Shown: in pieces, positions 43,401 through 54,452 of the stretch | Layout: the number at the start of each line of letters is the position of its first letter | How positions within the stretch are numbered: position 1 is the first letter of the stretch | Origin: Anthopleura xanthogrammica | Taxonomy: Eukaryota; Cnidaria; Anthozoa; Actiniaria; Actiniidae | Assembly: GCA_964019055.1 (NCBI GenBank) | Contig: OZ025208.1 | Coordinates: 14,514,097 to 14,578,096, forward strand | Length of the DNA: 64,000 nucleotides | Reading direction: 5' to 3' | Notes under the pieces: generated by a model | What the model saw: the letters and a program-made list of their open reading frames with translations, nothing else | Told to the model about the DNA's origin: nothing | Database searches by the model: none | Translations under genes and position numbers: made by a program

Positions 43401-46400
43401 TTCCCATAATACCACTCAATTTTTAAGGGAATAGTATTGGAAGCTAGTAGAAACGTGATGCATGTTTCGTTCAGAAAAAAACATTATGCTTATGCAAAAC
43501 ATTAAGGGAAACCACGGTTTTGATATGCTTTTTACATTTGTATTACAGTTGACAGCAATGTTGTAATCAAAGCAATCCGTGCTGCGGCAAGCTCAGAAGA
43601 AGACAGTATCATGAGGTAAACATCAAAACTTAGATATACAGTAAACCTCTGAATATAAGCCCCTCCAAATATAAGCCCCTTATCATGTGATTCTATCATT
43701 CTTCAATTGTTCTAAGACCAAAAAAGGCACATTGGACAAACAGAAGCCTAGAGCTTATGTTCAGAGGTTAACAGTATATTTCAAGGTTTCTGATTCTCAA
43801 CTTTGCATAAATACAATAGTGTATGCTTTACCTTTTTTACAATACAAAAATTTCTAAGATTTTTTGTTTGTGCATTTTTTCCAGCTCAGTCCATTCTCTT
43901 AACACAGCCACCTTGTTGCCTAAAGGAACTGATGTGAACTTTATTGTCGACATGGTTGAGGTATGGTTTTTCACATTGTAAACTTCCCAACAGTAACTCA
44001 ATGATAATGATAATTAGTATCATTACCCAGGTGATCATAGAATGATTGGTTGAGAGCTTTGGTTTATTTCTCTAAAAGCACCTACAGGTGAATATAGGAT
44101 TGTGCATGCTTCATTTTTTGATACGTGCCTCAAAATACAAAAAAAATATCTACATTTTAGAAATAAATCGATGTTTTCAAATAATCACCTGTGTAATGAT
44201 TAAAACTATGCCTTGGTAAATATTATTTAGCAGTTATTCGCCGAAGGCGAAGTGATTATCGATGAATATTTACCGAGCGGCGAGTCTTCGAGCTGCGAGG
44301 TAAATATTCATCGATAATCACTGAGCCTGAGGTGAATAATTGTTTTAGTATAAATAAAAAGGTGATTATTTCAAAAAAGAAAGAAGGAAACAACATTGAA
44401 AGTGAAAATATTTTATTTTTTAAAAGCGCGACGGTCACGCTGACAGCCATTTTGTCCGAAAAGGTGATTATCGGCTGATAATCCGAGATAGAAAACCAAT
44501 CAGAGCGCGCGATTTTGTATAATCACCTTTGTATTTATACTAATTATTTATAATATGTTAAATAGAATAAATAAAACATCCTTGTTTTTCAAGGGTAGCA
44601 CTGTCTGATATCACACAATTGTCTTGTTTTTGATATATTTTAACATTTTTACATATTTATTTGTTTTAGGATGTTGTGGCCCAAGCTGATGAAATAGATA
44701 ATACTTATTTACAGGTGAGTTTTCACAAACTTTAAACTAAACAGACTAGGTTTATATATTTCTTTGATGTCCCCTTTGACCCTTTTGTACAACACCCCCT
44801 AAAACCACTACCCTCTCTTCACAATAGGGACCTTAAGATCCATGATGGGAGAGAGGATGGCAATACTGGAAGATGATGTAAGCACATTTTCAAAACAGTT
44901 TTGAATGCATCTTTGCACTTGCAATCCTCATTAGAACATCAGTTGGTGCTTTTCCATGTTCTAGAGAGGATGGCAACATCAAACAATCTGGTGCACATGA
45001 GAAACTGTTTTGAAAATGTGTTCACGTCATCATCTGGCATTGCTTTCCTCCCTCCCTTGATGGATTTTAAGGACCCTGATAAAAAAAGAAATGGTACCTT
45101 AGCACTACTGTAAAATGAATAGAAAGTGCTATAAAAATAATGCAAGATAATTATACATGATAGTGAAAGGTCTTGATCGTTTATTCTTGAAACAATGTAT
45201 GTATGAATGTACTCATTCTTATTATTGTGATTTTAGTTTGAAGGTGGTCTAGTTCCTACAGCAGAAGTGGTAACTGCTTCTTATAAGATTGGAGAATACT
45301 TAAAGAAGAAGCCATCAATCCAAGAGGTAGTGTATAATTCAAATACTTATCACAGGGGACAAAATGAACTTTTAAAACCACTAGCAAAACCTTCTAAACT
45401 TTTGAGTACTTCAATTTCTAGAGTCTGTGGTCATTGTGCTCACAAAACTTAGCTAGTTAAATTTTTTCTTACTTGCTAAAATAATACAAAATTTTACTCG
45501 TATTTTGCAAGTTTGCGAGCGTTAAATTTGTGCCTTGATCAATGTCTAAGTTTGTTTAATTGTTGGTATTTTTCCATTGTTGCACTAGTTTTGAAAGAAT
45601 TCACCATTGATTGGGACTAAACATCTCAGTGTTAATGGTGATGCAGGACCGGTGCTAGATTTACTATCTCTCTCCACCAAGTCTTTTCTGTTGCCATGAG
45701 AACGGCTTGACTAGATGTAGATTATATTGCATAATAACCCATTATTATTATTACTATTATTATTATTACTGTTTTTAATTTTTTTCCAAATTATTCCAGG
45801 AACAAGTCATCAAATTTGCCAACTACTTGTTGACCAGGAAACATGTCCAGTCAGTCAAAGACACCTTCTTCCTTTTAAAGGCCATTAATATTCTTTCTAA
45901 CAATGATGTAAGTATTGTTAACTCATAAGTTATATTTACCATGTCAGGTGCCCTCTTTCTTGGTTCTGTGGCAGTACTATGCTTTACTTTGAAAGAGGAA
46001 TCCACCCCTCCCTTTTTCTAGAAGATTGACAAGGAAAATGGAAACCTCATTATTAGCGCACTTCTATCCAACTTTCTAAATGAGTTAGTTATGGTGTGGC
46101 TTTGTAGTCAAGTTCCTTGTCTGCTAGTAGATTGCTCAATTATCCATGACCCCATACACTTGTCTTGAGAGTGATGCCTATACATTCTGATTATTTTTAT
46201 TTCTTTTAGTTCCATGTACCAGTGGTAGTGCAGCTCTATGGCACCCCTCTCATTTCTGCTGATAATAAAGTCTTTAAGGTATGTGAAAGAAAGTGAAAAC
46301 ACACACGGAGACCTAAAAATAACAGCTGGTCAACAATGTTCACTCATTCATTCTCATTCATTCATTCATTCATTCATTCACACTCATTTGTTCATTCATT

Positions 46401-49400
46401 TCCAGGTTAGAGTGACCAACGTCATGGACAAGGCTTTGGGTAAAATGAGTGTAACAGCAGTATCAGCTGCTGACTCTGAAGGAACAACAGTCCTCAGCAA
46501 CAAGGAATTCAAAGCTGGTGCCGATGAGTAAGTATCGTCTACCTAGAACCACGATTCATAATACACCCTTAGTGAGACCCTTTTGGAGTTAAATTCTGAC
46601 AAGCAACAATGCCTTGAAACAGCGACACAAGAGCCACAAACAACAAATGACAGACTACTTGACAAACAAGTGATACAAGAACATTTTGAAATTGTGACAT
46701 AGGCAGTTGTGAAATTTATTGAACAACCCAAAACAGCAAAGTGACAAAACTAATTGACAGAGTGGTTGGCACATTGGTGACAATAGCAATGTCTATGAAA
46801 ATTATAGTCCACCTATTCCTAATCCCAATCTAGGATTTCTTATTGTCATTATCTATATATCCCCTCATGCATGCATGTATCAACTCTTGCCTTATGCATC
46901 ATGCACACATGAACATTTATATTAATAGTATTTATGATACTGTAAGTCTCATTAAAATCTTATTAGGAATAATAACTTAATCAGTAATCTAACTACCTGT
47001 TATGCCTTGGTATGTACAGTGATTTCATAGTAATCACCTCAGATCTTGGGAAGGGATATTATGCTGCCCATAGGTGAGCAAAACTAAATAATTAAGATAA
47101 ATTATGTACCTTATAAACAATAAATAGGAATTAAAAGCATGAGAGTTTGTTGGCATTTAAACCTATTTTGTAATATTAAACTTCGCATTTCATTATTATT
47201 TTCAATGTTTGTTTTTTTCCCTTCAAAATCTTGTTTGACTTTATTGCCATAATTTAAAAATATAACATAAATATAGGGGGCCAGATGGTAGTTTTGGGGC
47301 TAGATTGCAAGGGGCATGATAACTAGATACTGTAAACATAGTTAGTGGACAGATCCACCCCAGGGATAGAATAGCCCACTTTCGATATTCTGGTTGAGTG
47401 ATCACGCACAAAACAATCCAAGACGAGGCTCCGGGGAAAGAAAAGAATATATTAGGTTACTCCATTGTTTCCCCGGAGCCTCGTCTTGGATTGCTTTGTG
47501 CGTGATCACTCAACCAGAATATCGAAAGTGGGCTATTTCTCATGTTTCTGCTATCCAACATGGTTGCCATCACGTCAGTGTGACGTGCACGTAACCTGAA
47601 AAATAAAATAAAATTGTTCTTTGCAGTATGCAATAAAATAAACAAATAAAGACCTCTTAACAATATATCAATAATAATTTAAACCTAAAATAAAAAATAA
47701 ACTACTCATTAAAACTATGGGATACTATTATACTACTATTATTGACTTCATCAAACTAAACAACATTAATCTAAAGCTGAAGATTCTTGAAGCTAAAACT
47801 TAAAAATATAACATAAAATAGTTTGTGTATGAATGTGTAACTTACAGTACTGGCAAACGGCATGAACACATACAATACATGTACCGTAATGTTAAAATGG
47901 CTTCCCATAATTGGCAATGCGATTCATCCAGTAATAAAAAAGCAGAGTTACTGAATTAGTAAAAATTAGTGCAGTTGCAGTGCAACTATCATTAAGGGCT
48001 TGAGAGAGAAGGGTTTGTTCATAAGTTTGTACCATCCCTGGGACAGGCCTGCAGTACTTTATTCTGATTTAGTCCCCTTACATTTAGCCCCCTTACATCT
48101 AGTCCCCTTACATCTTTGTGTAACTGTGAATAGACCCCTTGCAGCACGTTGGAAAGCAGCTCATTTTGGAGGACAAAATGATAGGTTCCAACTCAGGAGA
48201 TTAAAATTCTCTTGTTTTGTCCTCCAAATTGAACTACTTTGACATCACCTGAAAGGGGTCTATACTTTGATCTAACCTTGAAACTTTGATGAACCATACA
48301 GTCTTTTTAAACATAAGACCAGTAAATTTATTGCTCACTATCTTGTCTGTACTGGTTCTTTCTAGTTATGATTTGGATTTCATGGCCTCCAAACCTAGCC
48401 CAGGTGTCTACACTGTGACAGTCAACGTCAAACCAGAGAAAGAAGACAAGCGCTTGATTGGCACTTCTGGTGCTCAGGTAAATGGACTAATGTTGACCAT
48501 TCATATATATAAATGACAGAGGAAGGTCTTTGTATGATAGAAATTCTTACAGGTGGGGGGCTAGTATGCAAAACATAGCCTATAGCCTTCTCTTTGAATG
48601 TCACATATTGCAATAACTCGATCTGTGGCTTTCAAATCACGGAGCACATTTTAAAGTAGGGAGCTAGTGTGCAAATAAAAGGGAACAAGTGGAGGGGGCT
48701 ATGATTAGGAAATATAAAAGACTAGTATGCAAAAAGGCCCCCCGGCTCCACTGTCCCTGCAAGAAGAAACTGTGCATTAACAATTTTGACCCTTTGATTT
48801 ATATTTCCTGCAGCTCAAGGTGAAAGTAGTAACCAAGGTTACCATGGGAAAAGTAGAATTATCTGTCATAGACAAAGAACAGTCCCACACAGTCAAGTCC
48901 TTGAGGTATGGTACACAATATAGTTGACTCGGCAACTGTTCAATGATGTGTAAAACTTCCTTGATAAAGAAAAAAAGGGGTTTATAAAACTTGTACTTTA
49001 CAACCATTACTCCCCATAAAAGGGTTCTTCCCTTCACACCCATTATCACTACACTCACTAAAGCAGATTTATGTGAGTATGAAAAGTCACAATACTTGGC
49101 ATGGTTATGGTGCAGTGAAGACACGGCACTACAAGGGTCATGGCAAGGAGTGGTCCATTCCATAAGTATTTCACAGGCATACCAAAAATTGTTCTATTTG
49201 CAACACACAAAACTCCCCTCAGATACACTTAATTTATATGGGGTGAGGAAAAATGATAAATCTAAGAACGAACACAAACATTTTAATAAATGATTTCAAT
49301 ATTTATGTGAGGTCTTTTTTGTAATCTGCAGCACCAACTACCCAAGTAAGTTTGATAAGACCATCGAAGCTGACTTCCACCAGAAAATAGTCATGAAATT

Positions 49401-52400
49401 TGCCATCAAGAGTGGGACTGGACAGCTTCTCACCCCACACCAGGTAAGACCATGGTTTGTCTTTTATAGTGGACTCAAAAAATGTTATCATAACTACATG
49501 ACTGGACCAAGTGCATGTATGAGTAGAAATCACTGAAGCCAAGAGAAAATGAACAAAGAGAGCGAATCCCACCTATAAAGGCTTGTAACCATCATAGGCA
49601 CTGTTTGATGCTATGTTGAAATCGTTTGTTTTTCTGCATGTGCTTTTACGGTGTGTGCTCTATGCTGTTTGCTCACAGTCATCTTCAGGACAGATATGAA
49701 CATAAGAAAAATCACAAGAAAACATAAGCAAACAGGGTAGAGGGCACACAAGATGCTAGTGCAGAAAATCAAACGATCACCTGAATGATATATATCAATG
49801 TATGATATTTTTAGAATCGATTCTAAAAAAAAGCATCAAGAGTGCTCATGATGGGGCACAGGGACTCCTTCTCTTAGTTCATAATATTCTCTTGCTGAAG
49901 CAGTTGACTGCATATCTGATTGAATATGCCCAGTGGGCAGTGTTGAAGGAGAAAGTCTTTTAATGTTTTCCATTGTATGTTTTGTTCTTGGCTAGGCCTT
50001 TGTGAGACTGACAAACCAAAAGACAAAGCAAGAGATTTTCTTTGTTCCTGAACCAGACTCAAGCAAAATGTACAAATTTGACCTGGTAAGTAGATAAGTA
50101 CAGGAACAATTCTGAAAGTGAAAATACACAGAAATGCAAATAAAAATATTGGCAACCATTTTGTGAAGACATCAGACTTTGTGTGACTGCTGGAAATGAG
50201 ATTCCCAATCCTATAAAGATAGAAGTGCCCCATGTCCAGAAATGTGCCTAACAGGAAATAATGATGATATTTAAAGAAAGAAAGAGTTGGCACACTCAAG
50301 CAGGGAGAATCAGATTCCCAGATGGAATTCAAACCCATGACCCTCCATATACTAGTCAGATGCTCTACCTCTGAGCTACTGGAGACTTGTATGGCTAGTA
50401 AGGTTATCTGTGGGTATATACAGTGATGATTGTGCATGATAATACATTCAACTTTATCAAAATGTCTTTTGCATTAGTCTAATGTAATTCACCATTATTT
50501 GGGACTAAACATCTCAGTGTTAATGGTGATGCAGGACCGGTGCTAGATTAACTATCTCTCTCCACCAAGTCTTTTCTGTTGCCATGAGAACGGCTTGACT
50601 AGATGTAGATTATATTAATGAATTAATGACATTAACGTCACTGCATGCATGTCTCCCTGTGAAAATAAGATTTGTTGAATAATTTTTTCTTGTTCTACTT
50701 GTCTGACAGGATCTTGGTGCTACAGCTAAAGACTCCTTTGCCTACAGATCTGGAAAATATGAAATGGTAATGTTATATGTTTAACATCACTGTTATACCA
50801 TGAAAAAGCTGTGTGTTTTAGTTTTTTTATGTTTTAATTAATGAAATTAAAAATTGATAAAAAAATAAAGATAAAGGAAAAAGGATAAAAAATGGGACCC
50901 ACAAATTCAGACAGGCTGTGTTATGCTCCAATATTTGCCTCAAAAAACCCTATATTTGTACTAAGAGCATGTAGCACCTAATAAAGTAGCAAGTGCATAC
51001 TTGTTTTCCTATTCCAGACCATGTGTCATTCTCTTGAGAATAAGATCCTTTGTTTGAGTTTTATCCATATTCATCTGTCTTCTCATGTGCAACCGTTAAA
51101 CAATGAAATGATACTCTGGGGAATGACACGTGGTGAGAATGGGAAAACATGAACCCCAAGGGTCCATAATGGAGAGTGAACCCTCATCCCTTCATTTTTG
51201 TTCTACCTGTTGATCTTAACTTCTCATCATTCCTTTGTATAGGAACTTATTATTGGTGATGCAGTCATTCAGAACCCCTTTGAGTGGACAGCTGTAAGTG
51301 AAATATCCTAATAATCAATATTTTTTTACTGCAAACTACAAGTCTTCATCTAGCAATAGTGTAATCTAGATCCTTCACAGCATCCTGCAGAGCAGTGTAT
51401 TGTAACACATAGGCATTAATAATAATCAATATTTTTTTACTGCAAACTACAAGTCTTCATCTAGCAATAGTGTAATCTAGATCCTTCACAGCATCCTGCA
51501 GAGCAGTGTATTGTAATAGATAGGCATTAATAATAATCAATATTTTTTTTACTGCAAACTGCAAGTCTTCATCTAGCAATAGTGTAATCATAAATGTAAT
51601 AGTGTATTGTAACAGATAGGCATAATAGGCTTATGCAAGGCTCACCCAATGACAAAATTCAGAATAGCTCAATGTTTTGTGTTTTTCAGGGTCTTCTTTC
51701 ATTGACATTTGGAGAACAGCCACCAAAAGCCAAGAAAGAGAAACAAACAATGTACTCAACCAAGCCACAAATAGATGTAAGTATACAACACCAAGTTTTT
51801 GACCTAGAATGTCTTGATGACTTCAAATAAGTGGATCAAGTTGGTGTCCGTAACAAAATAATGCTCTATGTATCATATACCTTAATCTAAGAGATAAACA
51901 TGTGCATGATCAAGAGCCCTTACATGTTGCTAGATAAACTGTATTTAATATAGGCCATGGAGTAGTTTGAAAAGTGGGGGTTGCCAGATATCGACATTCT
52001 TGGATCCACCAGGAAGCTTTCCCCTTCCCTCTAGTGAACAGCGTACTCACAATTTTCAGTCGAAACTTTATCAAAATGTCTTTTGCACTAGTCTTATGTA
52101 ATTCACCATTGTTTGGGACTTAACATCTCAGTGTTAATGGTGATGCAGGACCAGTGCTAGATTAACTATCTCTCTCCACCAAGTCTTTTCTGTTGCCATG
52201 AGAACGGCTTGACTAGATGTAGATTATATTTATGACATATTAATGTCAAAAAAAAACTTCAGAGGTAGATTTAGGGGTGGACCCGGGGGCCCCTTTAATT
52301 TTGGCTTATCATAGAGGTTCCTTTAATGCCAAATTTTTCCAGCCCCCCCCCCCCCCCCCTCGGATACATAGAGGTTCCTGTAATGTAACAATTTTCTGCC

Positions 52401-54371
52401 CCTCATCCTTCTCCAATTTCTGGCTCCACCGCGGATAGGTCATGCAATTAAAAAGTGTATTTGGTTTTTTACCTCTGTAAAGTGTTGGTGCTAGGGCATA
52501 CCCGGCTCCACTGCCTTTGCTTTAATTCAATTGTGTTTAAAGAATCCAATGTGTTTGTTGGCTTTACATGAGCATATTTTTTTATTAACAGCATCAGTTC
52601 CGTGTACCAGAGAAGCGTCCTCCTCAGACTGTCTCCTCGGCATTCACTGTACTCATCTTTGTACCACTTCTCATCATGTTGGTCCTGGTAAGATCATTAT
52701 CTTTTTTACAGCAGCAAGCTTATGTATGCCTAACACTTGCAACCATAATCAGCACAGCCATTAGCAATGCAATACATTGCAGCCCAGCAAAAAGCTTAGG
52801 CCTTGTTCACTCTTGTGACTCAAGAGCAATATTATATACAAGTAATATGCAGACATGTTGCAGCTCTTCTCTGTCAGATTTGAAGAAAGACTAGAAGCCA
52901 TTCACATCTGACTACCAGAAATGTTTTGTAAATTTAAATTTTTCATTCCCTGTTTTTATTTTGTAGTGGCTTAACATTGGGGCAAACATCTCTAACTTTG
53001 GATTCTCTCTCAGTACTATCGTGTTCCACGTTGGTCTAGGAGGTAAGACCTGTCTATTTTGACGTTTGGAGAGTTACATTTTCATAATATTCAGCAAACT
53101 CGTAGTTTACATTTTTGTATTCGACAAATGCCTTTGACTGTCAGAATCGTAGCCTGCGTCACTAAAAGCATTTTCAAATCATTGTGGTCTATGGTCTAGC
53201 TCGGGTACAAACATCTTTTGTTGATTATATGGTGTGTTTTTACCCAAGCTAGACCACAATACATCCTGTTTATCGAACTCATAAAAGGACCATTGGAACG
53301 GGTTTACTTCTGAATCAAATAGTTTTTACTAATTTTGCTTTCTACTTTTTCCCAGCTATTTTCGCATTGTATTACTACTTCTGGATTAAATTGGTGAGTA
53401 CTAAGCTGTCATGTAGTACAATTATAATAAAGATAGGGTAATATTGTTGATTCAATGCTTATGGTTGTTTGTATTTCAAACAGGACATGTTCACTACCCT
53501 TAAAATGCTCACTGTGATCGGTGGAGTAACCTTCCTTGCTGCCAACAGTCTACTGAGTGGCATAGCTGCTCGCAGGTAACAAACACCACTACTATAATTA
53601 TGAACAAATTAACTTTAATTTTACATAACCCTGAAATAACCTCTGGGCTGATCTAAGTCAGGGCATGGCTAACTCACAGATTGAACCCTGAAACAACCTC
53701 TGGACTGATCTAAGTCAGGGCACGGCTAACTCACAGATTGAACCCTGAAACAACCTCTGGGCTGATCTAAGTCAGGGCACGGCTAACTCACAGATTGAAC
53801 CCTGAAACAACCTCTGGGCTGATCTAAGTCAGGGCACGGCTAACTCACAGATTGAACCCTGAAACAACCTCTGGGCTGATCTAAGTCAGGGCACGGCTAA
53901 CTCACAGATTGAACCCTGAAACAACCTCTGGGCTGATCTAAGTCAGGGCATGGCTAACTCACAGATTGAACCCTGAAACAACCTCTGGGCTGATCTAAGT
54001 CAGGGCACGGCTAACTCACAGATCGAACACTGAAACAACCTCTGGGCTGATCTAAGTCAGGGCATGGCTAACTCACAGATCAAACCCTGAAACAACCTCT
54101 GAGCTGATCAAAGTCAGGGTATGGCTAACTCACAAATCCAACCCTGAAACATCCTCTGGCTGATCAAAGTCAGAACATGGCTAAACTCACAGAACGAATT
54201 GGAATTTCGTGTGTTGGGTTTTGCTGATGAAAGAAAACCAGAGAGCTTGGAGAAAAACCCTTTAATCAAGAGAGACAGACCCAAATTTCCTAAAGTTTTT
54301 TTTAGCAGACCAACCAATTTATTGCTTACTAATATGTTGTACTGTTGTCTTTCTCTAGGGCCAAGCGTTAG
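40494..54371 (+). CDS. RPN2: Ribophorin II (oligosaccharyltransferase subunit 2)
   Basis: ER-membrane subunit of oligosaccharyltransferase (yeast Swp1 counterpart), for N-glycosylation. Exons: 40494-40506, 41938-42131, 42497-42592, 43070-43178, 43549-43615, 43885-43960, 44670-44714, 45237-45326, 45800-45907, 46210-46278, 46406-46527, 47020-47073, 48366-48477, 48814-48905, 49332-49443, 49996-50085, 50710-50766, 51243-51293, 51690-51776, 52592-52687, 52967-53042, 53356-53393, 53484-53575, 54359-54371. All join in frame to 652 aa (human 631). Signal peptide: residues 1 to about 22 ([13 protein letters not shown]). Luminal region: [35 protein letters not shown]-like [35 protein letters not shown]. 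Three C-terminal membrane segments from about 562 ([15 protein letters not shown]), 587 and 625, with a short basic tail (ARRAKR). Four introns host H/ACA-like RNAs. Confidence 0.97.
41262..41409 (+). ncRNA. H/ACA snoRNA-like element 1 (RPN2 intron 1)
   Basis: Hairpin 1: lower stem GCACTAGTCTT/AGGACTTGTGC, an internal loop, upper stem CACCAG/TTGGTG. H box AGATTA follows. Hairpin 2: CTATCT/AGATGTAG, a pocket, then CAAGTC/GGCTTG. The tail is ATT-ATA-TTT (ATA as the ACA-type box). This is the most diverged copy, yet its stem changes keep pairing: TTGGTG for AATGGTG with CACCAG, and TGAGA/TCTCG for TTGGGA/TCTCAG. Confidence 0.75.
42690..42895. repeat. Interspersed repeat, family T, copy 2
   Basis: ATTGAATTGGAATTTGAAAAC, GGCGAAAAACCCTTGAA, CAAACAACTCTACTCACATTC, GGTTGAACCCAGGTCAC and GCAAGCACTCTCACCGCTTAGCCAACTA, the last being minus-strand tRNA-like. 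RPN2 intron 3. A shorter relative of the final part lies near 39640-39690. Confidence 0.6.
44190..44545. mobile_element. Foldback element in RPN2 intron 6
   Basis: The inner palindrome GTGATTATCGATGAATATTTACC...GGTAAATATTCATCGATAATCAC and the outer blocks TAGTATAAATAAAAAGGTGATTAT and ATAATCACCTTTGTATTTATACTA point to one element, or two nested ones. Confidence 0.75.
45582..45729 (+). ncRNA. H/ACA snoRNA-like element 2 (RPN2 intron 8)
   Basis: Same architecture: GCACTAGTTTT/AGGACCGGTGC lower stem, CACCATT/AATGGTG upper stem, CTAAACA apical loop, and an identical second hairpin. The hinge reads AGATTT instead of AGATTA, so its H box is slightly off consensus. Tail ATT-ATA-TTG. It ends 70 bp before exon 9. 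Confidence 0.72.
46336..46402. repeat. (CATT)n microsatellite at a splice acceptor
   Basis: A CATT-rich tract runs directly into TTTCCAG, the acceptor of RPN2 exon 11 (exon starts 46406). Confidence 0.85.
47368..47540. mobile_element. Near-perfect palindromic element, RPN2 intron 12
   Basis: AGAATAGCCCACTTTCGATATTCTGG...CCAAGACGAGGCTCCGGGGAAA is mirrored almost base for base by TTTCCCCGGAGCCTCGTCTTGG...CCAGAATATCGAAAGTGGGCTATTTCT. The arms are about 70 bp with a loop of about 27 bp. The near identity of the arms suggests recent origin. Confidence 0.92.
47840..47945. mobile_element. Fragment of MITE family A
   Basis: ACATGTACCGTAATGTTAAAATGGCTTCCCAT and GATTCATCCAGTAAT match the interior of family A in reverse orientation. 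RPN2 intron 12. Confidence 0.5.
48130..48264. mobile_element. MITE family C, copy 4
   Basis: ATAGACCCCTTGCAGCACGTTGG...AAAGCAGCTCATTTTGGAGGACAAAA is mirrored by TTTTGTCCTCCAAATTGAACTACTTTGACATCACCTGAAAGGGGTCTAT. Opposite orientation to copy 3. RPN2 intron 12. Confidence 0.85.
50250..50395 (-). mobile_element. tRNA-derived SINE
   Basis: The minus strand reads CAGTAGCTCAGAGGTAGAGCATC (A box), then GGGTTTGAATTCC (B box), then a unique body ending in a TTTCTTTCTTT-containing tail. It lies in RPN2 intron 16, just upstream of snoRNA-like element 3, in opposite orientation. Confidence 0.75.
50471..50617 (+). ncRNA. H/ACA snoRNA-like element 3 (RPN2 intron 16)
   Basis: GCATTAGTCT pairs with the AGGACCGGTGC side less perfectly than in copies 1, 2 and 4. 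Upper stem CACCATT/AATGGTG, hinge AGATTA, second hairpin identical to copies 2 and 4, tail ATT-ATA-TTA. It shares the upstream flank AACTTTATCAAAATGTCTTTT with copy 4, indicating a common duplicated segment. Confidence 0.73.
51312..51625. repeat. About 111-bp block in triplicate, RPN2 intron 18
   Basis: TAATAATCAATATTTTTTTACTGCAAACT(A/G)CAAGTCTTCATCTAGCAATAGTGTAATC recurs starting near 51310, 51418 and 51530. The first two copies are nearly identical and the third is internally deleted. The array begins about 15 bp after the exon 18 donor. Confidence 0.92.
52085..52231 (+). ncRNA. H/ACA snoRNA-like element 4 (RPN2 intron 19)
   Basis: GCACTAGTCTT/AGGACCAGTGC lower stem; the G-to-A change turns a U-G pair into U-A. 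Upper stem CACCATT/AATGGTG, hinge AGATTA, CAAGTC/GGCTTG, tail ATT-ATA-TTT. The downstream flank TATGACATATTAATGT is shared with copy 1. Confidence 0.75.
52250..52440. other. Poly-C-bearing repeat-like segment, RPN2 intron 19
   Basis: GGGGTGGACCCGGGGGCCCC, two copies of ATAGAGGTTCCT(T/G)TAATG, and a poly-C run resemble the G/C-tract dispersed repeats at 20130 and 21577. The ends are not defined. Confidence 0.4.
53195..53275. mobile_element. Foldback relative of the 10330 element
   Basis: ATTGTGGTCTATGGTCTAGCTCGGGTA is mirrored by TACCCAAGCTAGACCACAAT, in RPN2 intron 21. Confidence 0.6.
53622..54300. repeat. 58-bp minisatellite (about 10 copies) within a family T repeat
   Basis: Unit: CCTGAAACAACCTCTGGGCT, then GATCTAAGTCAGGGCACGGC, then TAACTCACAGATTGAA. 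Middle copies are nearly identical and the last two diverged. The array runs directly into GAATTGGAATTTCGTG...GGAGAAAAACCCTTTAA, i.e. the rest of the family T element (compare 16960), so the array is a local amplification of that element's first 58 bp. RPN2 intron 23. Confidence 0.92.
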
Positions 54372-54446
54372 ACGTGTAGAGGAACTACAACAATAATACT
54401 ACACAGTAGCTATGCAATTTTTATTACTTTGTTGTTCCATCACATT

Positions 54447-54452
54447 AATAAA
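54447..54452 (+). terminator. RPN2 polyadenylation signal
   Basis: AATAAA (then AATAAAATAAA) 76 bp after the stop codon. Confidence 0.75.

Noticed and set aside
49874..50437. 187-residue minus-strand ORF
   Set aside because: Antisense to RPN2 exon 16 and a tRNA-type SINE; no recognisable domain.
41262..52231. Reading the four RPN2 intronic elements as an ordinary tRNA-SINE or C/D snoRNA family
   Set aside because: No A or B box. There is a GTGATGC resembling box C but no matching box D and C' / D' arrangement, whereas the two-hairpin H/ACA layout with correct spacings fits all copies.
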